A DNA stretch of 64,000 nt from Epilithonimonas zeae. Its GTDB lineage: Bacteria; Bacteroidota; Bacteroidia; Flavobacteriales; Weeksellaceae. The DNA lies in the NCBI RefSeq assembly GCF_023278365.1, contig NZ_CP075338.1:2728001-2792000 (forward strand), in the 5' to 3' direction. A program made the translations under genes and the position numbers. This document shows positions 9,953 through 18,550 of this stretch, one piece after another; position 1 is the stretch's first letter; each line of letters opens with the position of its first letter. A model generated the notes under the pieces. It made no database searches. It was not told the DNA's origin and saw only the letters and a program-made list of their open reading frames with translations.

Positions 9953-10927
9953 ATGTCATTAATTGATCTATCCAAACAAATAGCAATCGGAATTGATATT
10001 GGCGGAACTAATACCAAATTCGGTTTGGTCAATCACCGTGGAGAAATTCTTGCTAAAGGAAGTATAAAAACTGAAGATTATAAACAAGTAGAGGATTTTA
10101 TAGATGCTTTATACACCAATATCAAACCTCTAATAGATGAGGTTTCCGGCAGCGCCACTCTGGATGGTATTGGCGTTGGAGCACCTAATGCAAATTACTT
10201 CAAAGGTACAATAGAACTGGCTCCCAATCTTCCTTGGAAAGGTGTAGTTCCCTTTGCAGATTTGATGAAAGCCAAATTCGGAGTTCCGTGTAAAATGACA
10301 AATGATGCTAATGCAGCAGCGCTTGGAGAAATGATGTTTGGTGCAGCAAGAGGGATGAAAGATTTTATAATGATTACGCTTGGAACAGGTGTTGGAAGTG
10401 GAATCATCAGTGGAGGAAATCTGATTTATGGTCACGATGGATTTGCTGGCGAACTAGGACATACGATTGTAAAACCGGGCGGAAGAAAGCACTGGAGCAC
10501 AGGTTCTGAAGGAAGTCTTGAGGCTTATGCTTCTGCAACAGGAATTGCCATTACGGCAAAGAAATTCCGTGCTGAGTTTCCAGATTCTATGCTGAATCAA
10601 TACCCTGAAGATGCCATCAATTCTAAAACTGTTTTCGAATGTGCAGAGAAAGGTGACCCAACCGCGATTGAGGTTTTCAGATATACAGGACAAAAATTAG
10701 GTGAAGCTTTGGCTAATTTTGTGATGTTCTCTTCTCCGGAAGCGATATTGCTATTTGGTGGAGTAATTAAGGCTGGAGACTTTCTACTAAAACCAGCCAA
10801 ATTGCATATGGAAAGAAACCTGCTTCCTATTTTTCGCTCAAAAGTAAAATTAGTTTTCAGCGAGTTGGACGAGGCAGACGCAGCTATACTCGGAGCTAGT
10901 GCTCTGGTATGGGAAAATAATAAATAA
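9953..10927 (+). CDS. ROK family sugar kinase (glucokinase-like), 324 aa
   Basis: Cytoplasmic kinase that phosphorylates a hexose (glucose or an N-acyl sugar) with ATP. Seen: the phosphate-binding motif IGIDIGGTNTK (residues 12-22), TNDANAAALGE with the expected catalytic Asp at residue 118, the LGTGVGSG motif (143-150) and the conserved GHDGFAGELGH with the sugar-binding His at about 170. The next block, usually CxCGxxGCxE in ROK proteins, reads GGRKHWSTGSEGSLEAYAS, so the zinc-binding cysteines are missing. There is no N-terminal DNA-binding domain, so it is an enzyme rather than a NagC/XylR-type repressor. It is monocistronic. Exact sugar not determinable. Confidence 0.88.
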   Translation: MSLIDLSKQIAIGIDIGGTNTKFGLVNHRGEILAKGSIKTEDYKQVEDFIDALYTNIKPLIDEVSGSATLDGIGVGAPNANYFKGTIELAPNLPWKGVVPFADLMKAKFGVPCKMTNDANAAALGEMMFGAARGMKDFIMITLGTGVGSGIISGGNLIYGHDGFAGELGHTIVKPGGRKHWSTGSEGSLEAYASATGIAITAKKFRAEFPDSMLNQYPEDAINSKTVFECAEKGDPTAIEVFRYTGQKLGEALANFVMFSSPEAILLFGGVIKAGDFLLKPAKLHMERNLLPIFRSKVKLVFSELDEADAAILGASALVWENNK

Positions 10928-10938
10928 TTGATATTAAG

Positions 10939-11013
10939 AATCCTTTGGACTTTCATATTTATTAATAGGAATAATTTTTGCTATTAAGATGTAGGAAAAT
11001 CAAAGGATTTTTC
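10939..11013 (+). terminator. Long-loop inverted repeat between ROK kinase and msrA
   Basis: AATCCTTTG (10939-10947) and CAAAGGATT (11001-11009) are perfectly complementary 9-mers separated by 53 nt, followed by a T-rich run. It may act as a terminator for the kinase gene, with the loop holding the msrA promoter, or as a leader structure on msrA mRNA (ATG at 11024). Confidence 0.4.
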
Positions 11014-11023
11014 TTTTCGAAGA

Positions 11024-11677
11024 ATGACTCGTTATTTATTAATCATCTTATGTTTTTTCCTCGTCAACTGTAATGGACAGGAGAAAAAATCAAAACCCTT
11101 AACAAATCAAAAAATGGATAAGAACAATTTGGAATATGCCACTTTGGCAGGCGGATGTTTTTGGTGTGTAGAAAGTTGTTTTCATATGCTGAAAGGCGTA
11201 GAATCTGTAACTTCTGGTTATTCCGGAGGTCACAAGGATAACCCAACTTATGAAGAAGTTTGTACTGGAACTACCGGACACGCAGAAGTGGTAGAAATTG
11301 CATTTGACCCAAAGATTATTTCTTTCAAACAACTGCTGGAAGTATTCTGGTTCCTTCATAACCCTACGACGCTTAACAGACAAGGAAATGATATCGGAAC
11401 GCAATACAGATCATCAATTTTCTATCATTCTGAGAAACAAAAACAAGAAGCAGAAGAGTCTATGAAAGAGTCCGAAGCAAAACAGGAATGGAACGGAAAA
11501 TATGTAACGGAGATTGTTCCTTTCAAAAAATTCTGGCCTGCGGAAGCTTACCATCAAGGTTATTATAATGCCAACCCAACTCAGCCATATTGCAGTGCTG
11601 TTGTTGGACCAAAAATCCAAAAGTTCAAAAAACATTTTGGAGAAATGGGTTGGCTAAACGAAAAAGCGGAGAATTAA
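11024..11677 (+). CDS. msrA: Peptide methionine sulfoxide reductase MsrA, lipoprotein form
   Basis: Reduces the S-epimer of methionine sulfoxide in damaged proteins. The catalytic signature GCFWCVE is at residues 44-50, with nucleophilic Cys45. Downstream come the family motifs GYSGG, TGHAEVVEIAFDP and a C-terminal AYHQGYY block followed by PYCSAVVGPKIQK, whose Cys could serve in resolving the disulfide. The N-terminus MTRYLLIILCFFLVNCNGQEKK is a signal peptide with a lipobox ending at Cys16, so the enzyme should be attached to a membrane on the periplasmic side and repair envelope proteins. There is no fused MsrB domain. It ends at a strong terminator facing the DUF3078 genes. Confidence 0.95.
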   Translation: MTRYLLIILCFFLVNCNGQEKKSKPLTNQKMDKNNLEYATLAGGCFWCVESCFHMLKGVESVTSGYSGGHKDNPTYEEVCTGTTGHAEVVEIAFDPKIISFKQLLEVFWFLHNPTTLNRQGNDIGTQYRSSIFYHSEKQKQEAEESMKESEAKQEWNGKYVTEIVPFKKFWPAEAYHQGYYNANPTQPYCSAVVGPKIQKFKKHFGEMGWLNEKAEN

Positions 11678-11696
11678 TCTCCGCTTTTTTTATTTC
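11661..11696. terminator. Bidirectional terminator, msrA / DUF3078
   Basis: AAAAAGCGGAGA (11661-11672) pairs with TCTCCGCTTTTT (11678-11689) around a 5-nt loop holding the msrA stop codon. A and T runs flank both sides, so it can serve both converging genes. Confidence 0.85.
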
Positions 11697-11702
11697 AAAT
11701 TT

Positions 11703-12614
11703 TTATTTTGTTTTCCATTCCTGGTTGCGTTTATCTTCCGAACGTTTTTGACCATTATCAATATTATACGCTAAACCAATTCCTAAGGTTTGCTTCAACT
11801 GTGTTTTCTTGATTTGATTATGATCATACAATAGATCCAAAGTAACGTTGGTCGATATATACTTATTGACTTTCATATTCAGAATTCCGGAATAGGACAA
11901 AACAAGCCTTTCGGGGTGATCCAGATAATTAGAAAAAACCGAAGCATTGTTTTGCAATGTAATATTTTCCATCAACTTTACTTTGTACTGCGCCGTTCCC
12001 AAGAAACCAAATTGGAACAGCATAGAATCGCCATCATTCTTCAGTCCATAATTCCCTGCCCATTGCAAATCTTTATCCAGAACAAAAGTGAATCTTGCGT
12101 TGGCCGGTCGTAATGTCATTGTAAAATTATCGCTGGGTTTATAAGTAAAACCTGCTCCCAGATTAACATAACCAGGAGACATGAAATTCGATATTTTAGA
12201 AGCTTCCGGATTATTGCCGTCTTCATAACCTGGCGCGAATTGGGAAATCAATCCAGCACCAACTGAAGCATACCAACTTCCCGAAAGTTTACGGCCGTAA
12301 TTGGTAGAAAGATTAATCACATCCTGCGTTTTCCGGTTTCCTACACCTTGGGTATTATTCATCCCATAACCAAGAATAATGAGATTTTCCCAAAGATCTT
12401 TGTCCTTCTCATAAGTCATATTATAATTGACTCCAGCTTGCCAACCAATATTATTGGCACCACCGGCAACCCAATTGGAAAATGCCGATTGATTGAGCAT
12501 CAATGTATTTTGTCCAACGATAGACCAAGCTTTGGTAGAATCTTGCACGGGCTGTTCTTGTGCATAGGAACTCAAGGCCCATAAAAGGCTTACTGATAAT
12601 AGAACTTTCTTCAT
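11703..12614 (-). CDS. DUF3078 outer-membrane-type protein, 303 aa
   Basis: Exported protein with signal peptide MKKVLLSVSLLWALSSYAQE; the start at 12614 is preferred over a longer frame because it gives this clean signal. The body contains W..VGQNTLMLNQSAFSNWVAGGANNIGWQAGVNYN, then beta-hairpin repeats alternating aromatic and polar residues (YGYELA-type and FTMTLRP segments) that suggest an outer-membrane beta-barrel. These are features of DUF3078, a Bacteroidetes family of unknown function. The next gene upstream (12661-13767) is a paralogue with the same pattern of blocks (NQS.F.NW.AGG.NNIG; KFMAPGY.NLG.G). The 46-bp gap suggests co-transcription. Function unknown. Confidence 0.85.
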   Translation of the reverse strand: MKKVLLSVSLLWALSSYAQEQPVQDSTKAWSIVGQNTLMLNQSAFSNWVAGGANNIGWQAGVNYNMTYEKDKDLWENLIILGYGMNNTQGVGNRKTQDVINLSTNYGRKLSGSWYASVGAGLISQFAPGYEDGNNPEASKISNFMSPGYVNLGAGFTYKPSDNFTMTLRPANARFTFVLDKDLQWAGNYGLKNDGDSMLFQFGFLGTAQYKVKLMENITLQNNASVFSNYLDHPERLVLSYSGILNMKVNKYISTNVTLDLLYDHNQIKKTQLKQTLGIGLAYNIDNGQKRSEDKRNQEWKTK

Positions 12615-12660
12615 ATTTATTTGTTTTTGGTTAAACAAATATAATAAAATAGAAGAATGA

Positions 12661-13767
12661 TTAGTTAATGAACGGCTTTATAACACCTGTATTGCTATCT
12701 CTGTCAACCTTATAACCCAGATTATAAGTAACGCCAACTCCTAACGTTTGCTTTCTTTGGACTTTCTGAATCTGGTCGTGATCATACATTACGTCTATCG
12801 TTACAGAAGTCGTAATATACTTGTTGAATTTTAGATTAAGAGCGCCACTGTAATTGATATCAACTCTTTCCGAATGTTCCAGATAATTACTGAAGAAATT
12901 GATTTGGTTTACATAGGTTGCATCTTTGAAAAGTTTAATCTTATAAAGAACATTCACCATTGTACCAACCTCAGCTCTCATACTTTGCCCGTCTCTTTCC
13001 AAACCATAGTTACCTTTGGTTTGAAGTTTTTTATCCAATACAAAAGTGAATTTCCCATTCAAAGGACGAACAATCAGCTGGAAATTTTCATTGGGGTTAT
13101 ATGAAAGACCAATACCTAGGTTAAGGTAGCCTGGCGCCATAAATTTAGAAATTCTGTTATCATAAACAGGATCTGGTGTTGCAGAATAATTGAATCCCGG
13201 CGTGAATTGTGACAGAAACTGAAAACCGGTTGACAAATAATAATGCTGCGCTAACTCATACCCGTAATTGGTCATAATATTGATGTAATCATCTGTTTTT
13301 CTGGTAGATTGACCTGTAGACGAAACAAAACCATAACCTAGCTGGATATTATTATCGAGATAATGTTTATCTTTTTTATAGACAATATTATAATTCACTT
13401 TTCCGATGACACCAATGTTGTTATTTCCTCCAGCGTACCAATTGGCAAATGATGACTGGTTGAAAACTAAAGTATTTTGCCCGAATATAAACCAACGTTT
13501 CAATGTAGGTAAAGTCAAAATAGATGATGGTGTTAGCGGGCTTGCATCATTGTTAGGAACAATCACAACGCTATTATTGATTTGCACCTCGTCTCTTTTC
13601 AAAGATTTTATATCAATAATCCTTGGATTGGAAAGGCTGTCAAGATCTATAGATGTAGAGTCCCATTTTTTTCGACCGATGGAGTCGATGATTTTCTGAT
13701 AATCAGTCACCTGTGCATTAAAGAAAACGCCCAACATTAGGACAAACAACACCAATACCTTTTTCAT
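12661..13767 (-). CDS. DUF3078 outer-membrane-type protein, 368 aa (paralogue)
   Basis: Second DUF3078 member, first in the pair. It has signal peptide MKKVLVLFVLMLGVFFNAQ and about 65 extra residues before the shared barrel region (DYQKIIDSIGRKKWDSTSID, then QINNSVVIVPNNDASPLTP), an extension the downstream copy lacks. The shared core begins at RWFIFGQNTLVFNQSSFANW and runs to the C-terminus. A Tyr/Phe-rich alternating pattern points to membrane beta strands. The copies differ throughout but keep the same order of blocks, so this is an old tandem duplication. The role is unknown; an outer-membrane location is inferred. Confidence 0.85.
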   Translation of the reverse strand: MKKVLVLFVLMLGVFFNAQVTDYQKIIDSIGRKKWDSTSIDLDSLSNPRIIDIKSLKRDEVQINNSVVIVPNNDASPLTPSSILTLPTLKRWFIFGQNTLVFNQSSFANWYAGGNNNIGVIGKVNYNIVYKKDKHYLDNNIQLGYGFVSSTGQSTRKTDDYINIMTNYGYELAQHYYLSTGFQFLSQFTPGFNYSATPDPVYDNRISKFMAPGYLNLGIGLSYNPNENFQLIVRPLNGKFTFVLDKKLQTKGNYGLERDGQSMRAEVGTMVNVLYKIKLFKDATYVNQINFFSNYLEHSERVDINYSGALNLKFNKYITTSVTIDVMYDHDQIQKVQRKQTLGVGVTYNLGYKVDRDSNTGVIKPFIN

Positions 13768-13911
13768 TAATATCTAAATTTTAAACAAAAATAATAAAAC
13801 TAAATTTCTAATAATCTGACTTTATAACCAAATTCACATTTATTGACCTGTTTTTTACAGACAAAATTACCTTTTTTCAAAATTGGCTGTAAAATTGAGA
13901 ATGTAAAATCA

Positions 13912-14685
13912 ATGTTTTTAAAATCCTTCAATTTGCGATCTATTTTAGTACCAATTATTATGTTGGTTCTGATGTGGAGTTTTTTCCTGTTACAAAACAT
14001 TGGATTTTTCCAAGGTTGTAATGGCGCTTTGATTCCTCTGATGCCGGAAGGACTGAAAGGTGTTCTCCTCGCGCCACTTCTGCACGGAAGCCTGGATCAC
14101 ATTATCGGAAACTCTATGCCGATTGCGATTCTCTTATTTTTACTTTTCGAATTTTATTCCAAAATAGCATTCCGTGTTTTCTTCATTGGCTGGATTGCAG
14201 CAGGATTATTGGTTTGGATGTTGCCGCCAATCGATATTACTACCGGAGAATGGAACTACAGTTGTATTATTGGAGCCAGCGGGTTGGTTTATATGTTGGC
14301 ATTTTTCATTTTTTTCAGTGGTGTTTTCCGTTGGAATATGAAATTACTGACCATTTCTATGGTTGTCGCTTTGTATTACGGAAGTTTGATTTGGGGAATT
14401 TTTCCAGAAGAATTTTTCTCTAATCTGGAAGAGCCGAGCAGAATCAGTTGGCAGTCACACTTAGCAGGAAGTATAACCGGCGTTATATTGGCTGTTATTT
14501 TCAGAAAAATTGGCGATAAAAAAAAGAAATACATCTGGGAATTTCCTAATTATTATAACGAAAAGGATGATAAAATCTGGCAAGAATATATGACCAATCA
14601 TCCCGAAGATTTTGAAGAATTACCTCAACTAAAACAAGAATCTATTTGGGATTATCTGGATGAAATTCGGAAAAGAGAAAAATAA
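13912..14685 (+). CDS. Rhomboid family intramembrane serine protease, 257 aa
   Basis: Membrane protease that cleaves transmembrane segments. The catalytic Ser123 lies in the GASG motif and the partner His183 in SHLAGSITG; HGSLDHIIGNSMP (58-70) corresponds to the conserved loop and second helix. About six membrane helices cover residues 10-197. A charged cytoplasmic tail of about 55 residues (KKKYIWEFPNYYNEKDDKIW onwards) is unusual in length. The start at 13912 was chosen because upstream codons lack a membrane or signal function and the helix begins a few residues later. It is 30 bp upstream of dprA, so the two may share a message. A second rhomboid is encoded at 33498-34247. Substrates unknown. 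Confidence 0.88.
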   Translation: MFLKSFNLRSILVPIIMLVLMWSFFLLQNIGFFQGCNGALIPLMPEGLKGVLLAPLLHGSLDHIIGNSMPIAILLFLLFEFYSKIAFRVFFIGWIAAGLLVWMLPPIDITTGEWNYSCIIGASGLVYMLAFFIFFSGVFRWNMKLLTISMVVALYYGSLIWGIFPEEFFSNLEEPSRISWQSHLAGSITGVILAVIFRKIGDKKKKYIWEFPNYYNEKDDKIWQEYMTNHPEDFEELPQLKQESIWDYLDEIRKREK

Positions 14686-14715
14686 TTCTTAATTTGGTCA
14701 TAACACAAATGACCT

Positions 14716-15822
14716 ATGATTTCCGAAGAATATCTTTACATTCTAGCGCTGAAACAGTGCAAAAACATTGGTAACATCAATCTAAAAAAGCTGATTGCAA
14801 ATATCGGCTCAGCCAAAAAAGTTTGGGAATCTTCTCCCAAATCTCTTCTTTCTACATCAGGAATTGGTAAACAAACAATTCAGAATATCGGGAATAAAGA
14901 ATTTCTGCTCATTGCTGAAAAAGAAATTAAACTTTGTGAAAAACAAGGTATTAACATTATTTCTCAAACTCATCAACTCTATCCAAAACATCTTTTGAAT
15001 TGCGACGATTCTCCCGTGGTTCTATTTTACAAAGGAAACCTGAATCCTGACAGAAATCCAGTTAGTATTGTTGGAACCAGAAAAATGACTTCTTACGGAA
15101 AGACTTTTATCCAAGAATTGCTTTCCGGATTATCTGGTTCAAAAGTTTCGACAGTTAGTGGTTTAGCTTTGGGCGTGGATTCCTGCGTTCACGAAGAATC
15201 GCTGAAAAATCAAATTCCGACCATTGCTGTTTTAGCACAAGGATTAAGTTCCATTTATCCTGCTAAAAACAAAACTTTAGCCAATAAAATTATAGAAAAT
15301 GAAGGGGCGCTCATAACCGAATATGCATCGTTCGAAGGAATGGCCAAAGAAAATTTTCTGCAAAGAAATAGAATCATCGCCGGATTCTCTCCCAATCTGA
15401 TTGTTGTAGAAACGGCTTACGGTGGCGGCTCTGTTACAACTGTTAGTTTTGCCAATCAATACAATCGCGATGTTTTTGCTTTGCCTGGTAAAATCACTGA
15501 CATTTACAGTCAAGGCTGTAACCAGCTGATTTCTCTTAACAAAGCCGAAACTATTGTCGATATCAATTCATTAATCAAAAACCTGAACTTCATTCCTCAA
15601 CCGGAATTATTCCCAAAGGAAGAAGTTAAAATTGAAATTGATCCTGAGAAAAAAGATCACCACAAAATTTTGGCAATTATCACAGAAAATAAGACGATTA
15701 CGCTTGACGAATTAGCTGACAAATCGGGTGTTTTACATCACAAACTTTTGCCAATTCTTCTTGATTTAGAGATATATGGCTACATCAACTGTCTTTCCGG
15801 ACGTCAATATCAATTAAATTAA
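14716..15822 (+). CDS. dprA: DNA-processing protein DprA
   Basis: Loads RecA on incoming single-stranded DNA during natural transformation. 368 residues in the usual order: an N-terminal helical region with a helix-hairpin-helix-like stretch (LSTSGIGKQTIQNIG, about residues 45-60), the Rossmann-like core with SIVGTRKMTSYGK and the signature SGLALGVDSCVHE, a central AVLAQGLSSIYPAKNK loop, a second part of the fold FLQRNRIIAGFSPNLIVVE, and a C-terminal winged-helix domain (ENKTITLDELADKSGVLHH). All core residues expected for single-strand binding are present. The 30-bp gap after the rhomboid gene suggests shared transcription. Suggests a possible competence pathway; other competence genes are not in this window. 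Confidence 0.95.
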   Translation: MISEEYLYILALKQCKNIGNINLKKLIANIGSAKKVWESSPKSLLSTSGIGKQTIQNIGNKEFLLIAEKEIKLCEKQGINIISQTHQLYPKHLLNCDDSPVVLFYKGNLNPDRNPVSIVGTRKMTSYGKTFIQELLSGLSGSKVSTVSGLALGVDSCVHEESLKNQIPTIAVLAQGLSSIYPAKNKTLANKIIENEGALITEYASFEGMAKENFLQRNRIIAGFSPNLIVVETAYGGGSVTTVSFANQYNRDVFALPGKITDIYSQGCNQLISLNKAETIVDINSLIKNLNFIPQPELFPKEEVKIEIDPEKKDHHKILAIITENKTITLDELADKSGVLHHKLLPILLDLEIYGYINCLSGRQYQLN

Positions 15823-15956
15823 CAAAACCTACATTTTCGAAAATTGAAGTTATTTAATGTTAAATTCAAATATTGTTAACACAAAAGATGTAATTATACA
15901 TTATGTAAAAAACTTAATCAATATCATTAAATTTTTAATAAAAATCAAAATATTAC

Positions 15957-16006
15957 TTGCGAAATTCGAAAAAGAATTTAAATTTGTTGTCATAATTGTA
16001 CAACAA
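15957..16006 (+). promoter_or_regulatory. gdhA promoter with overlapping inverted repeat
   Basis: TTG at 15957-15959, 19-bp spacer, and TAAATTTG at 15979-15986: a textbook Flavobacteriia promoter. The expected start of transcription is only about 15 nt before the ATG at 16006. An inverted repeat TTGTTGT (15984-15990) and ACAACAA (16000-16006), 9-bp spacer, spans from the -7 element into the start codon, so it could be an operator or an mRNA hairpin hiding the start. Confidence 0.7.
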
Positions 16007-17364
16007 TGGAATTATTTAACGTTGAAGAAAAGATTCAGGAGTTTATGGCAAAAATCGAAGCCAAAAACCCTAACGAACCCGAGTTTATCCAAGCTGTAAA
16101 AGAAGTTGCGGTAACCGTAATCCCTTTCATCGCTACGAAAAAAGAATATACCGGAATGAAGCTCTTAGAGAGAATGGCAGAACCGGAAAGAGTAATCATC
16201 TTCCGTGTGCCTTGGATTGATGATAAAGGAGAAATCCAGGTAAACAGAGGTTTCAGAATCCAAATGAATTCTGCAATCGGGCCTTACAAAGGAGGAATCA
16301 GATTCCATCCAACGGTAAATCTTAGCGTATTGAAATTTTTGGCTTTTGAGCAAGTCTTCAAAAATAGTTTGACAACATTGCCAATGGGCGGTGGAAAAGG
16401 AGGTTCTGATTTTGATCCTCAAGGAAAATCTGATATGGAAGTTATGCGTTTCTGTCAGGCTTTTATGATGGAGCTTTGCAAACACATCGGTCCGGAAACC
16501 GATGTTCCTGCAGGAGATATCGGAGTTGGTGCAAGAGAAATCGGGTACCTTTTCGGAATGTACAAAAAAATCAGAAACGAGTTTACCGGAGTTTTGACTG
16601 GTAAAGGTTTGGCTTACGGTGGATCTTTGATCAGACCAGAAGCAACTGGCTATGGCGTTGTTTACTTTGCTGAGCAAATGCTGAAAACAATCAACGAAAA
16701 GATTGAAGGTAAAACGGTTGTAGTCTCAGGTTTCGGAAACGTGGCTTGGGGTGTTATCAAAAAAATTAATGACCTTGGTGGAAAAGTAGTGACTATTTCT
16801 GGGCCAGACGGTTATATCTATGATAAAGACGGAATCTCTGGAGAAAAAATTGAATACCTTCTTGAACTGAGAGCTAGTGGAAATAACAGGGCTGAGGATT
16901 ATGCTAAAAAATATCCGGAAGCGCAATTCTTCGCTGGCAAAAGACCTTGGGAAGTAAAATGTGATATTGCTTTCCCTTCTGCAACTCAAAATGAATTAGA
17001 CCTGGATGATGCAAGAGCATTGGTTGCAAATGGTTGCCTTTGTGTAACCGAAGCAGCGAATATGCCTTCGACTTTAGACGCTATCAATTATTTCTTGGAC
17101 AACAAAGTACTATTCTCTCCAGGAAAAGCTTCTAACGCTGGTGGTGTAGCTACTTCCGGATTGGAGATGACACAAAACTCTATCAGACTGAACTGGACTT
17201 CCGACGAAGTAGATGCAAGACTGAAAGAGATTATGATTGGCATCCACAAAGCTTGTAGAGATTACGGTAAAGAAGAAGATGGTTTTGTGAACTATGTAAA
17301 AGGTGCAAACATCGCAGGTTTCGTAAAAGTAGCTGAGGCAATGTTGGCTCAAGGTGTAGTTTAA
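16006..17364 (+). CDS. gdhA: Glutamate dehydrogenase (NADP type)
   Basis: Interconverts 2-oxoglutarate plus ammonium and glutamate; the main ammonium-assimilating enzyme when ammonium is plentiful. 452 residues, the size of hexameric class I enzymes. Seen: KGGIRFHPTVNLSVLKFLAF (substrate-binding lysine region), LPMGGGKGGSDFDPQGKSD with the catalytic lysine, PAGDIGVGAREIGYLFG, and the nucleotide-binding VVVSGFGNVAWG. The C-terminal part has SNAGGVATSGLEMTQNS, as in the NADP-linked E. coli-like group; coenzyme choice is inferred from this similarity. It has its own promoter and ends at a strong terminator. Confidence 0.96.
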   Translation: MELFNVEEKIQEFMAKIEAKNPNEPEFIQAVKEVAVTVIPFIATKKEYTGMKLLERMAEPERVIIFRVPWIDDKGEIQVNRGFRIQMNSAIGPYKGGIRFHPTVNLSVLKFLAFEQVFKNSLTTLPMGGGKGGSDFDPQGKSDMEVMRFCQAFMMELCKHIGPETDVPAGDIGVGAREIGYLFGMYKKIRNEFTGVLTGKGLAYGGSLIRPEATGYGVVYFAEQMLKTINEKIEGKTVVVSGFGNVAWGVIKKINDLGGKVVTISGPDGYIYDKDGISGEKIEYLLELRASGNNRAEDYAKKYPEAQFFAGKRPWEVKCDIAFPSATQNELDLDDARALVANGCLCVTEAANMPSTLDAINYFLDNKVLFSPGKASNAGGVATSGLEMTQNSIRLNWTSDEVDARLKEIMIGIHKACRDYGKEEDGFVNYVKGANIAGFVKVAEAMLAQGVV

Positions 17365-17386
17365 GCCAATTTCACTTATTATAAAT

Positions 17387-17419
17387 AAAAATGCAACTCA
17401 ATAATTGAGTTGCATTTTT
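17387..17419. terminator. Bidirectional terminator, gdhA / cupin gene
   Basis: AAAAATGCAACTCAA and TTGAGTTGCATTTTT form a 15-bp perfect stem with a 3-nt centre and A/T runs on both sides. It serves the two converging genes. Confidence 0.9.
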
Positions 17420-17445
17420 ATTTATTTTTGAAGATTGAATTATAA

Positions 17446-18327
17446 TTACTTAGGCAATCCTCTTTTCAAAGCATAATTGGCTCTTGCGATTGCTTTTTTC
17501 TCTTTCCAATTCATATAATTGGCTTTGAAATTTTTCTTCATAAAATTATCAAAACCTCTTTGCACAGTAAGATTCCATAGAGAATGAGCTTTTACAGCCC
17601 AGCTTTTGTCCCAAGCTCTTAATGAGATAGAGAAACTTCCGTCCAGATATTTCATCCAGTGCCACCAACCTGTAGGCATAAAAAGTGTATCACCATGTTC
17701 CAGGAAACACTCAATTCCTTCTACACCATCCAATGCTGGAAAACTCTTAAAATCAGGATTCTCGATATCATAATCTTCCAAAGCATAGGTTGCGTAAGGA
17801 AGCTGATACAATCTCTCTTTCCATTTATAATCAAAAAGCAAAACATGTTTTCTACCGTTAAAATGCGTGTGGAAAATATGCGCCATATCTATGTCATAAT
17901 GGAGAAAAGTTACAGAACCTTTACCGCCGAAAAACATAGACGGATATTTATCCAAAAATCCACCCATTAACTCTTTAGGAGAAAGATAATCTTTTAGGAT
18001 TTTCGGAGCGTGCTTTATCGGATCAAAGAAGAAAATCCTAAGATCAGTCGGTTCTCTTTGGATTAGGTCGATATAATCCGCAAACTTCATCTCGGTAGTC
18101 GGCGCATTGATTGGAGCCGCAGGATCCGCTTTTGCACTGTCATATAAAGGGACTGTTACATCGCCTACAACTTCCTTTATATAATCCATCGTCCATTTTT
18201 GGTAGGCTGGCCAGTTTCTCGCCATATTTTTTATCACGACAGGCTTGCGTGGTTTTAGATACTTTTCCAGAAAATCTTCTTTAGAAATATCGTCTACTAT
18301 ATCAATTGGTTTTAGAATGATTCCCAT
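17446..18327 (-). CDS. Cupin_8 / JmjC-like 2-oxoglutarate-dependent oxygenase, 293 aa
   Basis: Predicted Fe(II)/2-oxoglutarate hydroxylase of the cupin_8 (JmjC-like) family. Seen: an N-terminal FLEKYLKPRKPVVIKNMARN block typical of the family, the metal-binding HxD (LHYDIDMAHIFHTHFNGRKH) with the first His and Asp, and the distal PTGWWHWMKYL carrying the third metal ligand. GRKHVLLF supplies the lysine likely to hold 2-oxoglutarate. No signal peptide; cytoplasmic. It stands alone between a terminator and a -7 promoter element. The substrate (protein side chain, or small molecule) is not known. Confidence 0.87.
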   Translation of the reverse strand: MGIILKPIDIVDDISKEDFLEKYLKPRKPVVIKNMARNWPAYQKWTMDYIKEVVGDVTVPLYDSAKADPAAPINAPTTEMKFADYIDLIQREPTDLRIFFFDPIKHAPKILKDYLSPKELMGGFLDKYPSMFFGGKGSVTFLHYDIDMAHIFHTHFNGRKHVLLFDYKWKERLYQLPYATYALEDYDIENPDFKSFPALDGVEGIECFLEHGDTLFMPTGWWHWMKYLDGSFSISLRAWDKSWAVKAHSLWNLTVQRGFDNFMKKNFKANYMNWKEKKAIARANYALKRGLPK

Positions 18328-18347
18328 ATTAATGTAATATTAAGGCA

Positions 18348-18355
18348 CAAATTTA
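18348..18355 (-). promoter_or_regulatory. -7 element of the cupin_8 gene
   Basis: On the minus strand TAAATTTG (plus strand CAAATTTA), 20 bp before the start codon at 18327. No matching -33 TTG seen. Confidence 0.4.
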
Positions 18356-18550
18356 TTAAATTAATGTTTCCGAAGAGAAAAAACATTTCCTTTATTTATA
18401 ACAATTACAAATAGTTTAAATCTATGTTATAATTTCTGCTTTATAAATTAATCAGTCATTTAACTTTTAATCTTTTTTACACTCCAAAAAAAACTTTGTA
18501 ACATTTTGCAATTTTTAATTACTAACTATTTAGTGATACAATTAATAACA

